A DNA stretch of 64,000 nucleotides from Gibbula magus (Eukaryota > Mollusca > Gastropoda > Trochida > Trochidae): contig OW388296.1 of the NCBI GenBank assembly GCA_936450465.1, positions 51,558,931-51,622,930 on the forward strand, written 5' to 3'. Made by a program: the position numbers and the translations under genes. The notes below the pieces were generated by a model that was not told where the DNA came from, made no database searches, and saw nothing but the letters and a program-made list of their open reading frames with translations. Positions 1-11,590 of the stretch are shown here, piece after piece; the first letter of the stretch is position 1; every line of letters begins with the position of its first letter.

Positions 1-163
1 CATTGTAATCTTCAGGGAGTACAAAACAGTTGTGACGTTAGATTGTCATAATAGTGATGACGTAACACAGGTATGACGTCACAGTCATAAAGCAAGCGAT
101 AGAATCAAAGAAGATTACAATGAAACTAGTAGGAGTCTATTGATGTTGTGTGTTTTTTAACTT

Positions 164-168
<5 letters not shown>

Positions 169-203
<35 letters not shown>
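169..203. repeat. (AT)n microsatellite, first tract
   Basis: About 35 bp of uninterrupted TA dinucleotides. It is separated from a longer tract at 257-350 by roughly 50 bp of unique sequence. Open frames through it translate to poly Ile-Tyr and are not genes. Confidence 0.95.
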
Positions 204-206
<3 letters not shown>

Positions 207-252
207 GTTGGATCCATAATATAATTGTCAAAATTTTCATTTAAAATGTATA

Positions 253-353
<101 letters not shown>

Positions 354-374
354 CAAACTAAGAACCAAGATACA

Positions 375-549
375 TATGCATTCACAGGGGCTTGTATCGC
401 TGAAAACAAACCGTTCGTAGTCCCAATACTACGATGCGATATATACCCCATACTAATAAATCTTTATTAGAATGGGGTATATATCGCATCGTAGTATATT
501 GGACCTAGGAACTGTTTGTTTTCAGCAATACAAGCCCCTGTGTATGCAT
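375..549. repeat. Large near-perfect palindrome
   Basis: Arms at about 375-460 and 463-549 are inverted copies of each other, with a spacer of about 2 bases (centre TC at 461-462). Shared landmarks are CAGGGGCTTGTAT, GCTGAAAACAAAC and CTACGATGCGATATATACCC. A few substitutions and a 2-base indel separate the arms. It can form an ~85-bp hairpin and may be a foldback element or the product of an inverted duplication. Confidence 0.85.
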
Positions 550-2139
550 TTACATTTTATAATTTGCTCCTTAATGCGAATTTATATATGCATGTTGTTC
601 ACTTTAGTTTTCAAATTATGATCAAGTTTTAATAAGATCCTAACAATATCCAAAACACTAATGAATGAAATAATAAATTCAAATCTGACAAAAATGCAGT
701 CAATGATCGGCATGGGGATCACGAAGGTTTCGGCGGTTTTTAGAGTTTGGTTTGCTTAGTCTCTGTGATTGGCCCCCCATGCCATCGGACCGCACTGGTA
801 TATTATGTATTCTCCACGTATATATGTGGTAAATACTCACAAGTTTACCATACATGGTGTCAAGTGATGAAATAAATAGATTTAATAATTATTCCATGCA
901 AAATTGTAGGCCAGAAACGTACATAGAACCAAAACTGTACATTTTGACATTTATGAAAATAACATTTTGAGTAAAGTTCATTTCAAGTGTTTTTAATCTG
1001 GAGAAAATGATACCATTTTGTGATGATTATGTGGACATGCACGGATGTAACTAAATATAAATTCGTCTTTGTATCCACTATATTTACTTCAAACCTCTAG
1101 CTGTGACTGTTGGCCATGGCAAAATGCATCTGGTCAAATGTCATGAACTGTTAAATTTATTGTACATTCGAAAGCTTTTTATACGCTTCATAACATAACT
1201 CTGGCGTAATTTACATGATACAATTATAACACGAATTCAAAACCGAAATAAGGATTTTCCAAATCACCAACACGTAACAGAGCTCCATACACCAAGGGAA
1301 GTAACTCTCTTTGAACTGTCTCACTTTGAAGCATATAACATGGTTATATTTGGGATATTAAACATTACCTTCATTGTGAAGCGTTCTTGACGATTCACTT
1401 GATGTTTACAAGCTTTGTAAAACCGTTGCAAAGGTGCGTAAGGACATTATTTAACTTGCCTAAAGTTTGTTTAATATTTTTGTATCTAGACTTATAAATC
1501 ATTGACATAATACATACATAATTAAATTTTAATGTATGCCATGTTAATGAAAACTTCAACAAATTAAGAATGTGCAAGTTAATTTCGTTTTTCAGTTAAA
1601 ATGCGTTATACGAACTTTTCAGTATTGTAAGGTTTAAATTTATAATCTATTCCAAATAGGCACATGTTTAATGTTTTGATTACTTTAATCGTGATTAATC
1701 ATTTTATTGTTAAACGTAAATAATGGCCACTAAGACCAAAATTATTCTATCTATGCCGAGCAATTATTGAAGTTTATTTTATTGATGCCATAACATGCCT
1801 GTTTAAAACTGAACCAAGTAAATATGCATTATGTAATAATGATGTAAGTAAGAGTTAGACTGTAAACCATCTGATAGTATTTCATTTCCGTAAGATATTA
1901 TAGAATGTATGGTTTGAGAAATAAATACCATAACTATATCTTTCACTTGCCGATGTCACACATATGCACAAATACATTCCACAAATTGATTTGGATCCAT
2001 ATCATTCACAACATTATTCAAACAATGAATTAATATTATGTTTTTTACAATTAAGTCAATGGACTTTTTTCAATACCGCACCTTCAAATGGGGTCACAGG
2101 GGTCACAACCTTAAAAAAAAAACTATTTTCATCTTCTTC

Positions 2140-3150
2140 TCCAGTTCCAAAAAGGTCCAGAGAGCTGAAAAGTTGTGTGCAGACTCCTAGGCCAATGAGG
2201 ATTCCAAATTGTAGATTTGATTATCCTGCGACCCCAAATATAGGTCACAGAGGGCATGACCTGAAAAGCTATTTTCATCTTGAGGTGTTTTGTGCTCTTC
2301 AAAGGGAGGTAATTTGAAGGAAACAACAGTGATGAAATACATATTCAAGTGTCTTTGTTTGTAGGGGATTTTATCTCTTGCCTCACACATAGGTACCAGA
2401 GAACATTAATTTATCAGTGCTATAGACCCTACGAGTGCTTGATTTCTGAGCTGAAATCATATAAAACATGTGTAAATAAAATCATGAATGAGTACATTGT
2501 TTTATGTTATCTATACCACACTTTATAGTTTATTTCACTCAATATAAAATCCATCGACGTTTTCGCCAGGCATTTCATCGACGTTTTCGCCAATTTTCGC
2601 CGTTTTCGCCAGAAATTCCGTCGCCGTTTTGGACTGTCGCCGTTTTAGCCAGCACCCGGTCAGAGGGGTAAGAATCTTAAGCCCTTTTATCTTCTCCATT
2701 TAAAGTGCTTCTTATTTGCTGTACCTCTCGCCTAGAAGTTGACATTTTGACTTAGTTAATCAATCACAGAGGTCATGACCTGAGAACCTATTTTCATCTT
2801 TTTCTCATGAACCAGTGGTCCTAGAGACTTGAAATTTCATGTACAGACTCCTTGGCCAATTGGGATTCTAACTTGAAGATTTCGTGATTCTGTGACCCCA
2901 AATATAGGTCACAGAGGTCATTACCTGAAAAGTTATTTTCATCTTGAGTATTTATGATCTTCAAAGGGAGATAGTTTAAAGGAAACAACAGTGATTAATT
3001 AAATCTTCAATTGTGTCTTTATTTGTAGGGAATGTTTATATCTTGCCTCAAAGACAGGTCAGAGGGTTAAGGACCGTAAGACCTATTTCATCTTCTCCAT
3101 TTGAAGTGATTCCTCTGTGCTGTACCTCTCACCTAGAAGTTGACATTTTG
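2140..3150. repeat. Diverged copies of the 'CTCCTTGGCCAAT' dispersed repeat
   Basis: Two blocks (about 2140-2410 and 2770-3150) contain CAGACTCC..GGCCAAT followed by 'GTAGATTT', 'GACCCCAAATATAGGTCACAG' and 'CATGACCTGAAAAG'. The same word order, much better conserved, forms ~92-bp tandem units near 55471-57290 and 62276-62741. These are older relics of that family. No coding capacity was seen. Confidence 0.75.
2552..2652. repeat. Degenerate short tandem repeat of GACGTTTTCGCCA
   Basis: At least five variants of a 12-20 base motif (GACGTTTTCGCCA, CGCCGTTTTCGCCAG, GTCGCCGTTTT) lie head to tail. It is CpG-rich in an AT-rich setting and sits between the two blocks of dispersed repeat. Confidence 0.7.
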
Positions 3151-5440
3151 AATTAGGTAATGTATATAAATCATGATGAGCTACAGAGCCAGTGGCTCTA
3201 TTTTTAATACTTTCATTTAGTTAATTCAGTTTATCTACAGTAATGTTGTTGAATAATGATCTAGACTGTATTGAGGCCATTTTTTCACATTCATGGCACA
3301 GGACTAGTTGTATTCGACAATAATTGATATTCACGTATGCAGATAACACAGTATACGCGTGTGTATTTTCATGATTTTCATGATTTTCATGGCACAGATT
3401 TACCAATTTTCATATCATGGAACGTTCCCTTATCCTTACAAATAGATGTACCCGTAAATAACAGGCTTTGGGGTAGTGCATTTGATCGGCACCGTCCAGC
3501 ATTGTCACAGTGACAATTGATAATGTCTCATATATAAACTGAAGTACAACAGAAAGTACACACTCAACTATCCTAATTGTATGTTATATGTCAATTGGAA
3601 ATAAAATACTGTTTAAATCAACTATTTGGGGAATATAAAAACAAAGGACAATATTTCAATGGTTTGTAATATTAAAGGAACACTATGCTCCTGAATAAAA
3701 CACTGGAAAGCGTAAATTCAATTAGTGGGAAAATGGAACTAGCGTTACTCCTACGCAGCTATGTTTCCGTTGCGCAGTGGCCTACTCGCCACTACTTGCC
3801 GTACAAGCGTGAATATGAATGCATTTTAATCGAAACAAATACTTCTAACTGTCTGTTTTGTTTTACATGGTAATTGTCTCTTATCATGATAAAAAAAAAG
3901 AAGGGAATCGGCAAACTAGCTAAAGGACTTACGTATCGCTCTTCAAGAAACATGTATCTATATATCATTTTGTAAATAACAAAAGTACAATTGTGATGAT
4001 TTTGCAAGTATTTCTCATGCGAATATAGCAATATACAATGATGACAAAGATTAGAATAACGAACCTGTTTTCTCCATGAGCTTAATAATCCATGTACTAT
4101 AATAATCGTCCTATGTCAGCGATAAGTTATTCTTCAAATGCCAAATCTGCTTGTTGGAGGTTTTTCGCCAAAGAACACAGAATACAAAGCTCATCCTATC
4201 CCTAAATTCCATTGGTGGAATACATGTTCCAACCTTTCAGTGAACGTTTATTGGCTGGCAAATATCTAGACTGACAGTCGCATTAATGTTATTTCATGAT
4301 GGTTTGTGTGTCACCAAGACCAGACTTTTGACAATTAACATGACAATTGAAATGCCGCCGGTCACCGACATGCCATTTGTTATATAATTGAACCGGTCCA
4401 ATAAACTTGTTATCTGTAAAAACATAATTACACTACTCAGCGTATATGACTTTGTTCAGCTTAATTGCGTAAACTAATTTGCTGTCACAACACTTCTCTC
4501 CTTTGAAGAAACATCTATATGGTATGTTATATTGAGAATTTGTATTGGAGCTATCATCGTATTTACCCTACCATTACGTTTTCATTTACGAGAGTGTGTA
4601 TTAGACTGCATCTGGTAACATAATTCATTCATTCGATTCGTAAATGTGTATAATCATATTGTATATGTGTGCGTGTACAATGGTGCAATCTTAATGTTAA
4701 TTTCACTGAGCTTGTTGAAAATCTTATACATTAAATATTTTGTTTATGGTTTGCATTACATTAAAATATGTTGATTGACACACTTATAATTATAGTAACC
4801 TTTTATATCTGATACACAATGTAACTTTATTACACTTATTGATATACTTTGTCACTGATATCAAACGTATATATACAATAGTACAAGAGTATACGAATGT
4901 TTCTTTACAACATGTTTCAATATAACATCCATATTGCAAGGAAATGCTTGAGCAAAGAACCACGAAAATCGTGTACTGCTAAAATCCATCCACAATGTTA
5001 TCGTTAAATCTAAAAGATTTTCGGATTTTTCATAAATCAATCTTTGTTTCTTAATTATTTCTTATCATCTATTGCCTTGCTGTTATGTAACGTTCAACAT
5101 CTTTAAAGTTTAACGCCTTCAATTGTGTCTTGTAATCTGGTACCATATACATGCCTGTTGGTTTAATATTTTATGATTGTTCAATGTATGAAACTTATTT
5201 GTTTGTTTGTTTGGTGTGTTTGCAGTTTGTAGGGAGAGGCATTTATGCAAGCATTTTTTTGCTTGTTTGCCGATTCCGTCACTTTTTCAGTGTTTTAATA
5301 CGTTTAAACTATATCAAGCGTTATAGCAACAGATACAAAAAAAATTAAATGAAATGTAAGATTAAACCTTGATATTCGCCAAAAACGGAGACATATTTTC
5401 AGGAAATCGATGTCACACTATTACCACTCTTATGCCCCTA
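3151..5440. other. Noncoding stretch, nothing recognisable
   Basis: AT-rich sequence without convincing exons, terminal inverted repeats or tandem arrays. Only small local repeats such as ATGATTTTC near 3367-3395 were seen. Confidence 0.5.
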
Positions 5441-5451
5441 TTTCACTCCGA

Positions 5452-5732
5452 CCCGAATTGCCACGAATCACCACGAATAGGCGGCTGCATAAATTCGTGA
5501 ATATTCGTGAGCATTCGGCAAAATTCGTGAACAGCATTTACACTTGTACGAAATGTTTACGAACATTCGTAGCTTTTCATGCTAAAAACCTACGAAACAT
5601 GTACGAATTCTTTACGAATTGTCTACGAATTGTAAGAAATGATTAAGACACAGTCACGAATGTACTACGAATTTCCACGAATAAGATACGATATCACGAA
5701 TCAAGTACGAATAGTTTACGATAGTTCGTGAC
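5452..5732. repeat. CGAAT/ATTCG-rich patch
   Basis: Within about 280 bp the words CGAAT or ATTCG recur more than twenty times on both strands (ATTCGTGAATATTCGTGAG, TACGAATTCTTTACGAATTG, CACGAATGTACTACGAAT). Spacing is irregular, so this is not a simple tandem repeat. It may be the end of a transposable element with many short inverted binding-site repeats. No transposase was found nearby. Confidence 0.7.
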
Positions 5733-6681
5733 TATTGGCGATTGCAAGTCATCAAACCATTATGGAGGCGCAATGGAGAGCACGTGTTGCTCTGGCACTC
5801 GAAGTTGAACTTACAGTGTTATTAATGTGTATTTTGATTATCTGTGATTAATGTAAGTTTTATTTACTAACGAAACCTACTGTAAGCAACAGAAATAAAG
5901 AAACTACTGTGTTTAAATTTTTCATATGTATAAATAGCGTTAAGTCACGTGTACATGTATATTGGATTATTCTTTGTTATACTATTCCAGTGGTGGATCC
6001 ATGAATTTTGAAAGGGGGGGGGGGGGGGTGTCCACCAATTGAAAAGGGGGGTCTACGATTTCCCATACCAGCCAATGCAAAAAAAATACAGTTGCCATGA
6101 ATCAAACAATTAATGTTACATACTTGGACAACTTATACACTTCTACTTTAAATCTGTGCCATTCCAAGACCTGATAAGACAGGTAAACAACAACACAACT
6201 ATGAAATCGCAGAGGACATACCTTCTCTCATAAATCATTGTGCTGGTTGTATACTGTTTTAAATGTATCTAACTATAAGTGTTTTAATGTAACTTTATAA
6301 AAGTGAGACATTAATAACTCTTCGTCTATTTAAAGTGAGAAAACAACACATTCAAAAATTAGTTCTGTTTATTTCTTGCAATTAAACCCAAGGTATTAAT
6401 TTGACAAACCATGTTTTAGTGGCTATCAAGCAACATCTACAGTACCATGCTGGACAGATCTGTTCTCGGGTATATAACCCACACACTGTTAACATTTCAG
6501 GAAATACAGAAACATCGCATACACATAAATGTTAGTGATTTCAGATGAAAATGGTAATAAACTTATGACAAATAACATATTGAGAACTGTCTTTAACATA
6601 CATATACATATTTATAATTAAAATATTGCACACCACGAATCAACAAAAAGATACACATTTGTACTTTTAATGTGTTACAGT

Positions 6682-7042
6682 TTAAAGGGGCAGTAGCACA
6701 TTTTTTCACTCAAATAAGTCGATGAAATATATTTGAAAAATAATTTCACCAATAGTGGAACACCCTTCTCTCTTCGGAAAATCAAGTTAAACATGAGTGT
6801 ACATGGTTCAGTAAAGCCATGGGAATCGTTTTTGTCTTTTGAAATAATAAAATGTGTTCACAATAAAATGGCCGCCATGTAATTTTGCTTTAAACGCAAC
6901 ATCGTTATTACCACTACAGATAATTGGTTTGTTTAATACAATGTTTTACCCTCTAAAGTAACTATAAATGACATAAACTATCATTTAAAATGGGAAATTT
7001 GAAAAAATAAAATTTGCGAAAAACGTGCTACTGCCCCTTTAA
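6682..7042 (+). mobile_element. TTAA-flanked MITE, copy 1
   Basis: A body of 353 bp (6686-7038) begins AGGGGCAGTAGC and ends with its inverse GCTACTGCCCCT, flanked on both sides by TTAA. The interior is noncoding and matches the copies at 18396-18738 and 39675-40029, including 'CCCTTCTCTCTTCGGAAAAT' and 'AAATGTGTTCACAATAAAAT'. TTAA target duplication is the hallmark of piggyBac-type transposases, though these ends lack the usual CCC start. Confidence 0.85.
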
Positions 7043-8582
7043 TGAGAAGTTATTATAATTATGTTAATCAGGTACAATGATAAAGTACTAATGTGATAAG
7101 TATTATCAATAGAGTACCTCTTCATGAAATAATATGCTGTTTTATGATAACCTGGAATTACTTCATGAAGTAATAACTATTTCGTAATTGTACTACATAA
7201 CTGAATATTATTACAGTTACCGGGTATACTTACAGCATAGGTCTCTTCATATACCATGCTTATCTCATCCAGTTGATAGAAAGCTTACATTTGATCTATT
7301 TTTATATTCTTATAGATATATATAAACTTTCTACCTCAAGAAATGGGATAAACATGAAAATAGACTTTTTAATTTATTATAATGATGTAATCACTTTATT
7401 TTAACCATAATTTGATTACATTTTCATTGACTAGTGATTTATAACATGTTATTTTCACTTGTGACTGACAAATTTCTTTTCTTTAATAGATCCAGGTATT
7501 TTACTCGCAATCATATAAACAAAATGTTATTGAGGTATTATTTCATCTTAATCTATTACTTGTAAACTGTTAATTTGGTACAGATTCATCATGATCAATA
7601 AAATTTCATGATAATTTGATATTATATTAGTATGCTACCCTCATTTGATGTCATGTTTATGATTATTCACAATAAATGTAAACACTGAAAGTAAAGAGTT
7701 TGATAAGTTTATAAACAGCCTTGGAACATGTCTTAAACTTCACTTTTGTGTAAGTTATATAAAAGATTTGATATGCCAGAGGCATGATGATAAATAAACA
7801 AGCACCATGCATTTGTATATGTGGAGAGAATATAACTTGAGTATCAACATTGATAATTAAATAAATACAATCAAAAGCATTTTAAAAATCTCATGCATTT
7901 TCTTATATCAATGTAATAAATAGTATTAAATACATAGTTGTTTGATAATTTGAAAATAGGTATTATGTCATTGATTATTTCTAATGTAAAGATCAAAATA
8001 TCAAATATGCATTGTCCAGTTACCAAATTTACAATTCATAATCCACATTGGTTAAGGTATGCTAAATTTGTTTTAATCATTATAGGACTTTGCATTCTAT
8101 GGCCTGATGAGCTAAAAGTGCTTTTTTTGTAATCAATTCTAAGCTATAAGAAATGAAATAGGGGAGTAAGTGAATAAAACAAAAACATAATTTCTTGAAG
8201 TTGACTAGAAAACATACATGGAAAAAAATACTTAAAACCATCTATATAACTGACTAAGGAAACCAATAATTGATATAAAGCCCAAGGACGTCCCTGTTGA
8301 TATAATTGTTCTGATGTTAACAGGACAAAGTAAAACCAATCAAGAAAGCCTCCAAGCCACAAGGGAAAAACATCTGTAAGTCTTAGGTCATTAACTCACA
8401 ACATATAACAAATTGCACAATGAAAATATCACTCCAAAATCAGTTATTTTTATGAAGTCATCAAAAATTTGCTGAGCAGGCAGACCAAGCTGTCAGTTCA
8501 TTATAGTGATAGTGACCTTAACCATTGACTTTCGGAAGTTTCCCTATTATCAGTACGGAATCTCATCTCATTCATTGAAATC
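7043..8582. other. Noncoding stretch, nothing recognisable
   Basis: AT-rich sequence without recognisable exons, repeats with defined ends or RNA genes. Short open frames on both strands look random. Confidence 0.5.
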
Positions 8583-8808
8583 CAATTTCCCAACACAAAG
8601 GATAACTCTTGCCAGTCTCCATCACTGGCTGATTTAAAGACTTGTAGTATTTCCCTCACTTTTCTGTGCCAAAACAGTAGATTGCTGCAAATGAAATGCA
8701 TAGTTGGCTCTGATTTTCTAGCACGGAAATCTAAAGGAAATGCAGCAAGCCTTAAATCAGCAGTAATGGAGACTGGCAAGAGTTATGCCTTGCGTAGAGA
8801 AGTTGACT
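8583..8808. mobile_element. Foldback element, copy 1
   Basis: Left arm from 8583 (ending around 8655) and right arm about 8745-8808 are inverted copies containing TAACTCTTGCCAGTCTCCAT. The element carries no coding sequence. Two further copies are at 24246-24462 and 39535-40081, so it is a dispersed foldback/MITE family with arms of about 60-70 bp and a short variable middle. Confidence 0.75.
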
Positions 8809-11457
8809 GAAATCTGGTAAACTATGGATCAGTTTCACATGGCAGTAGAAATTATTTAAGTAAATGTTTTCTTTACAATTACATTAATCTCAAACTCTAG
8901 TACATTAAACCTTGAATTTACTATTCAGTTCTCTAGCTTGGAACTTGAATTTATGTTAACATTTTTATGAAGAAAAGTTTTATCAAGGAGAAATCCTGAT
9001 AAACCCTTGAAGTGAAACCTGAAAACACTAACTGGAAGTAGTCAACCAAGGTGGTAATGAGCGTGGAACTGTATTTCAATTCATTACCTAAATTGTTAAT
9101 GATAACTGAGTTAATATTTACGATATGAGCATGTGCCATTGTTTCAGCATGACTTTCCGTATATGTAACGAAGTCATAAAAATAACTGTTCATTATGTCA
9201 CTGTAGCTTACAGCTGCAAGAAGATATGGTCGTTCCCATGCTGTTTTATGCAATTCAAATAGACTAACATGGGTAGTAAAGTAATCATTACAATGAATTG
9301 TGTGGCATACGACTTTTAAGAATTTCGTGCAAATTTGCACATAACCCTCGCTCTCATTTGGTGAATAAAAAAATTCACACTCATCTCGCTTGCGCAAAAC
9401 AAGAATTCACACTCATTTCCTAAAAGTCATTTGACACACTTGTTCAGGTAATAATCTGTATACATCAACATTTAACTGTACATAGTATAGTTGTTGTGCA
9501 CATGATTCAAACACTGAAAATATGAGCAAATTGTGACAATGTTGTTGAAATAAAACCAAATACAAGTGTACTTCTAAATAATGATAAACTAGGATATTCG
9601 TCACACTGTTTAAAGTTGCATCCAAAATGAGACTCTAGAAACTGAAATATGGAGACCTGACGTAACAAGTTTATAAATCTGCTATGTCATGACTTTAGAA
9701 CATCGTTAAGGTTCCTACAATTCTCTTCTAACTCATACCTCTTAAACATTCTAAAATTACATAATAACGCTTTCAAAACAAGGACATCAAAGAGCATACA
9801 AGTTCAAGAACTTGAAGAATACATCCTGATAGTTTTCGCACTTTGTATATAAGTGTTAACAATTTTCCAAGTGTGATCATGATATGATGTGAAAAAGATG
9901 AATAGTGATATGGAGAGATCTCACAAGCATAAATTACAGCAATACATCAACAGATCTTCAAAAGGAAGCACTCATATAATCTCATACCAAATAAATGATG
10001 GCCGATGCTGTACAAAGTGACGAAATATTTATAAGACAAATATGACAAAAAAACTTCAGATCAACACTAAACAACATGACATTGCACAAAACAATCTGGA
10101 TAAAATATTTTGTTTATTAAAACATTTACTCAGTTCATGTTTTGACAGTTCCTCTTTTGATCTCTAAATGAATTGAGTATTATGTATCCAGTTATTGGAA
10201 TTATATTTAACAATTCTACAAGTTATTGATATTTGAACATTTATTGTTAGGATATGAAGTCAGGCAACACATGATTAATTGAACAGATCTCAAATGTCTC
10301 ACTGCATTCAACTGCTGGTTGTTTTTTCCTTTCAGATAAATGTGGCCAATTTTTTTCAAATTATCAGATCGAATGTCACTAAACAACATCCTTATCAATA
10401 GGTATATGTGTTTTAATCAGGCAACTCTACCTTACATGCATGAACATATCCTTTCAATATGTCTCCACATATCCAGTATTTTAATTTAATTAATTAAATT
10501 TATTTTAATAGCTAATAGATAGTGGACAGGTGACTATTTCTGTGTCCGTATATCAAGCTACAAATATCAAACAAATATATTGCTTTGAATGAAAATGATA
10601 GAGAGGGGGAATAATTTCTGACTATTCAAAATCCAACATTTTGAGAAATGCTGCCAATATGTACTGAGTATTCAAAAACAAGTATTTACATTATGATATC
10701 TAGACTAAAGGATTTCAAGTTATGTATATTGTTACATTTTTTTAAAACAAATGATGCAATATACCATATTAATGTTGTTTTGCATTGCAAATAATTTATC
10801 AACAAACTGATAGAGATATATGCACATCATTAATTACAAGAACAGTTTATGTCCTTATTGAGTCTTGAAGTTGAAAAAATGATTTATCTAGTTGACATCC
10901 AAAAGTTCACTAGAATAAGAGTTCATACAAAAGATATTATACCAACAATTTATATCTATCAAATCAAATAAATTATTTTATATATAGAACTTTTGATAAA
11001 ATATTAATTTTAATAACATTCTGTCATACATCTAAACAAGCAGAAGCAGACCAAACTTAGCAAATTTGTATAAGGCAGTTTACTGTACTGAGAAGCTGTT
11101 TTCAGATCAATCTCTTAAAAACATCATATAAATAAAAGGATAAGATAAAAATAATAAAATCAAAATAAAAGATAAAACATTAAAATATTCATGACTAGAC
11201 AAGATTTTCAAATATTGAAAATTTATATTTTTCATAAAATTATTTTAATTATAACATGATAATCAGATTGATAAAAAATTTATGCATTCACTTTCAAACC
11301 AGATTATCTGATGCATTCAAGATATTTTTATAACACTGTCAAGTTCGTGCACATAACTTTGTATCTAATCTCAATATTGACTAGAATGTTTTCTCAATAC
11401 AAAGTCATGTTTGAAGTGAGAATTGAGTACTTGAACTGTAAATTCATAAAGTTATTT
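8809..11457. other. 3' flank of the POMGNT1-like gene, noncoding
   Basis: AT-rich sequence between the foldback element and the stop codon of the minus-strand gene. It should include the 3' untranslated region next to 11457. I could not choose a polyadenylation signal with confidence. No other gene or defined element was seen. Confidence 0.5.
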
Positions 11458-11590
11458 CTATCGATTTGAATTATAATCAATCTGTTTATGAGTATTTGGC
11501 TTCTTGATAAAAGAGACGAGCGATGGTTTGTGGCGGAAGTACTGTGAGGCTGATCCGATAAGATACACATCATGGCCTTGATAGTGGAAT
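11458..11590 (-). CDS. POMGNT1-like: POMGNT1-like exon 26, C-terminus (830-873)
   Basis: Begins after GTTTCAG at 11590 and ends with TAG at 11458-11460. It encodes FHYQGHDVYLIGSAS, matching the last POMGNT1 strand ('KKNHFLVVGVPAS'), then a basic tail. It is separated from exon 25 by a 7.2-kb intron that holds piggyBac copy 1 and a TTAA MITE. Confidence 0.9.
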
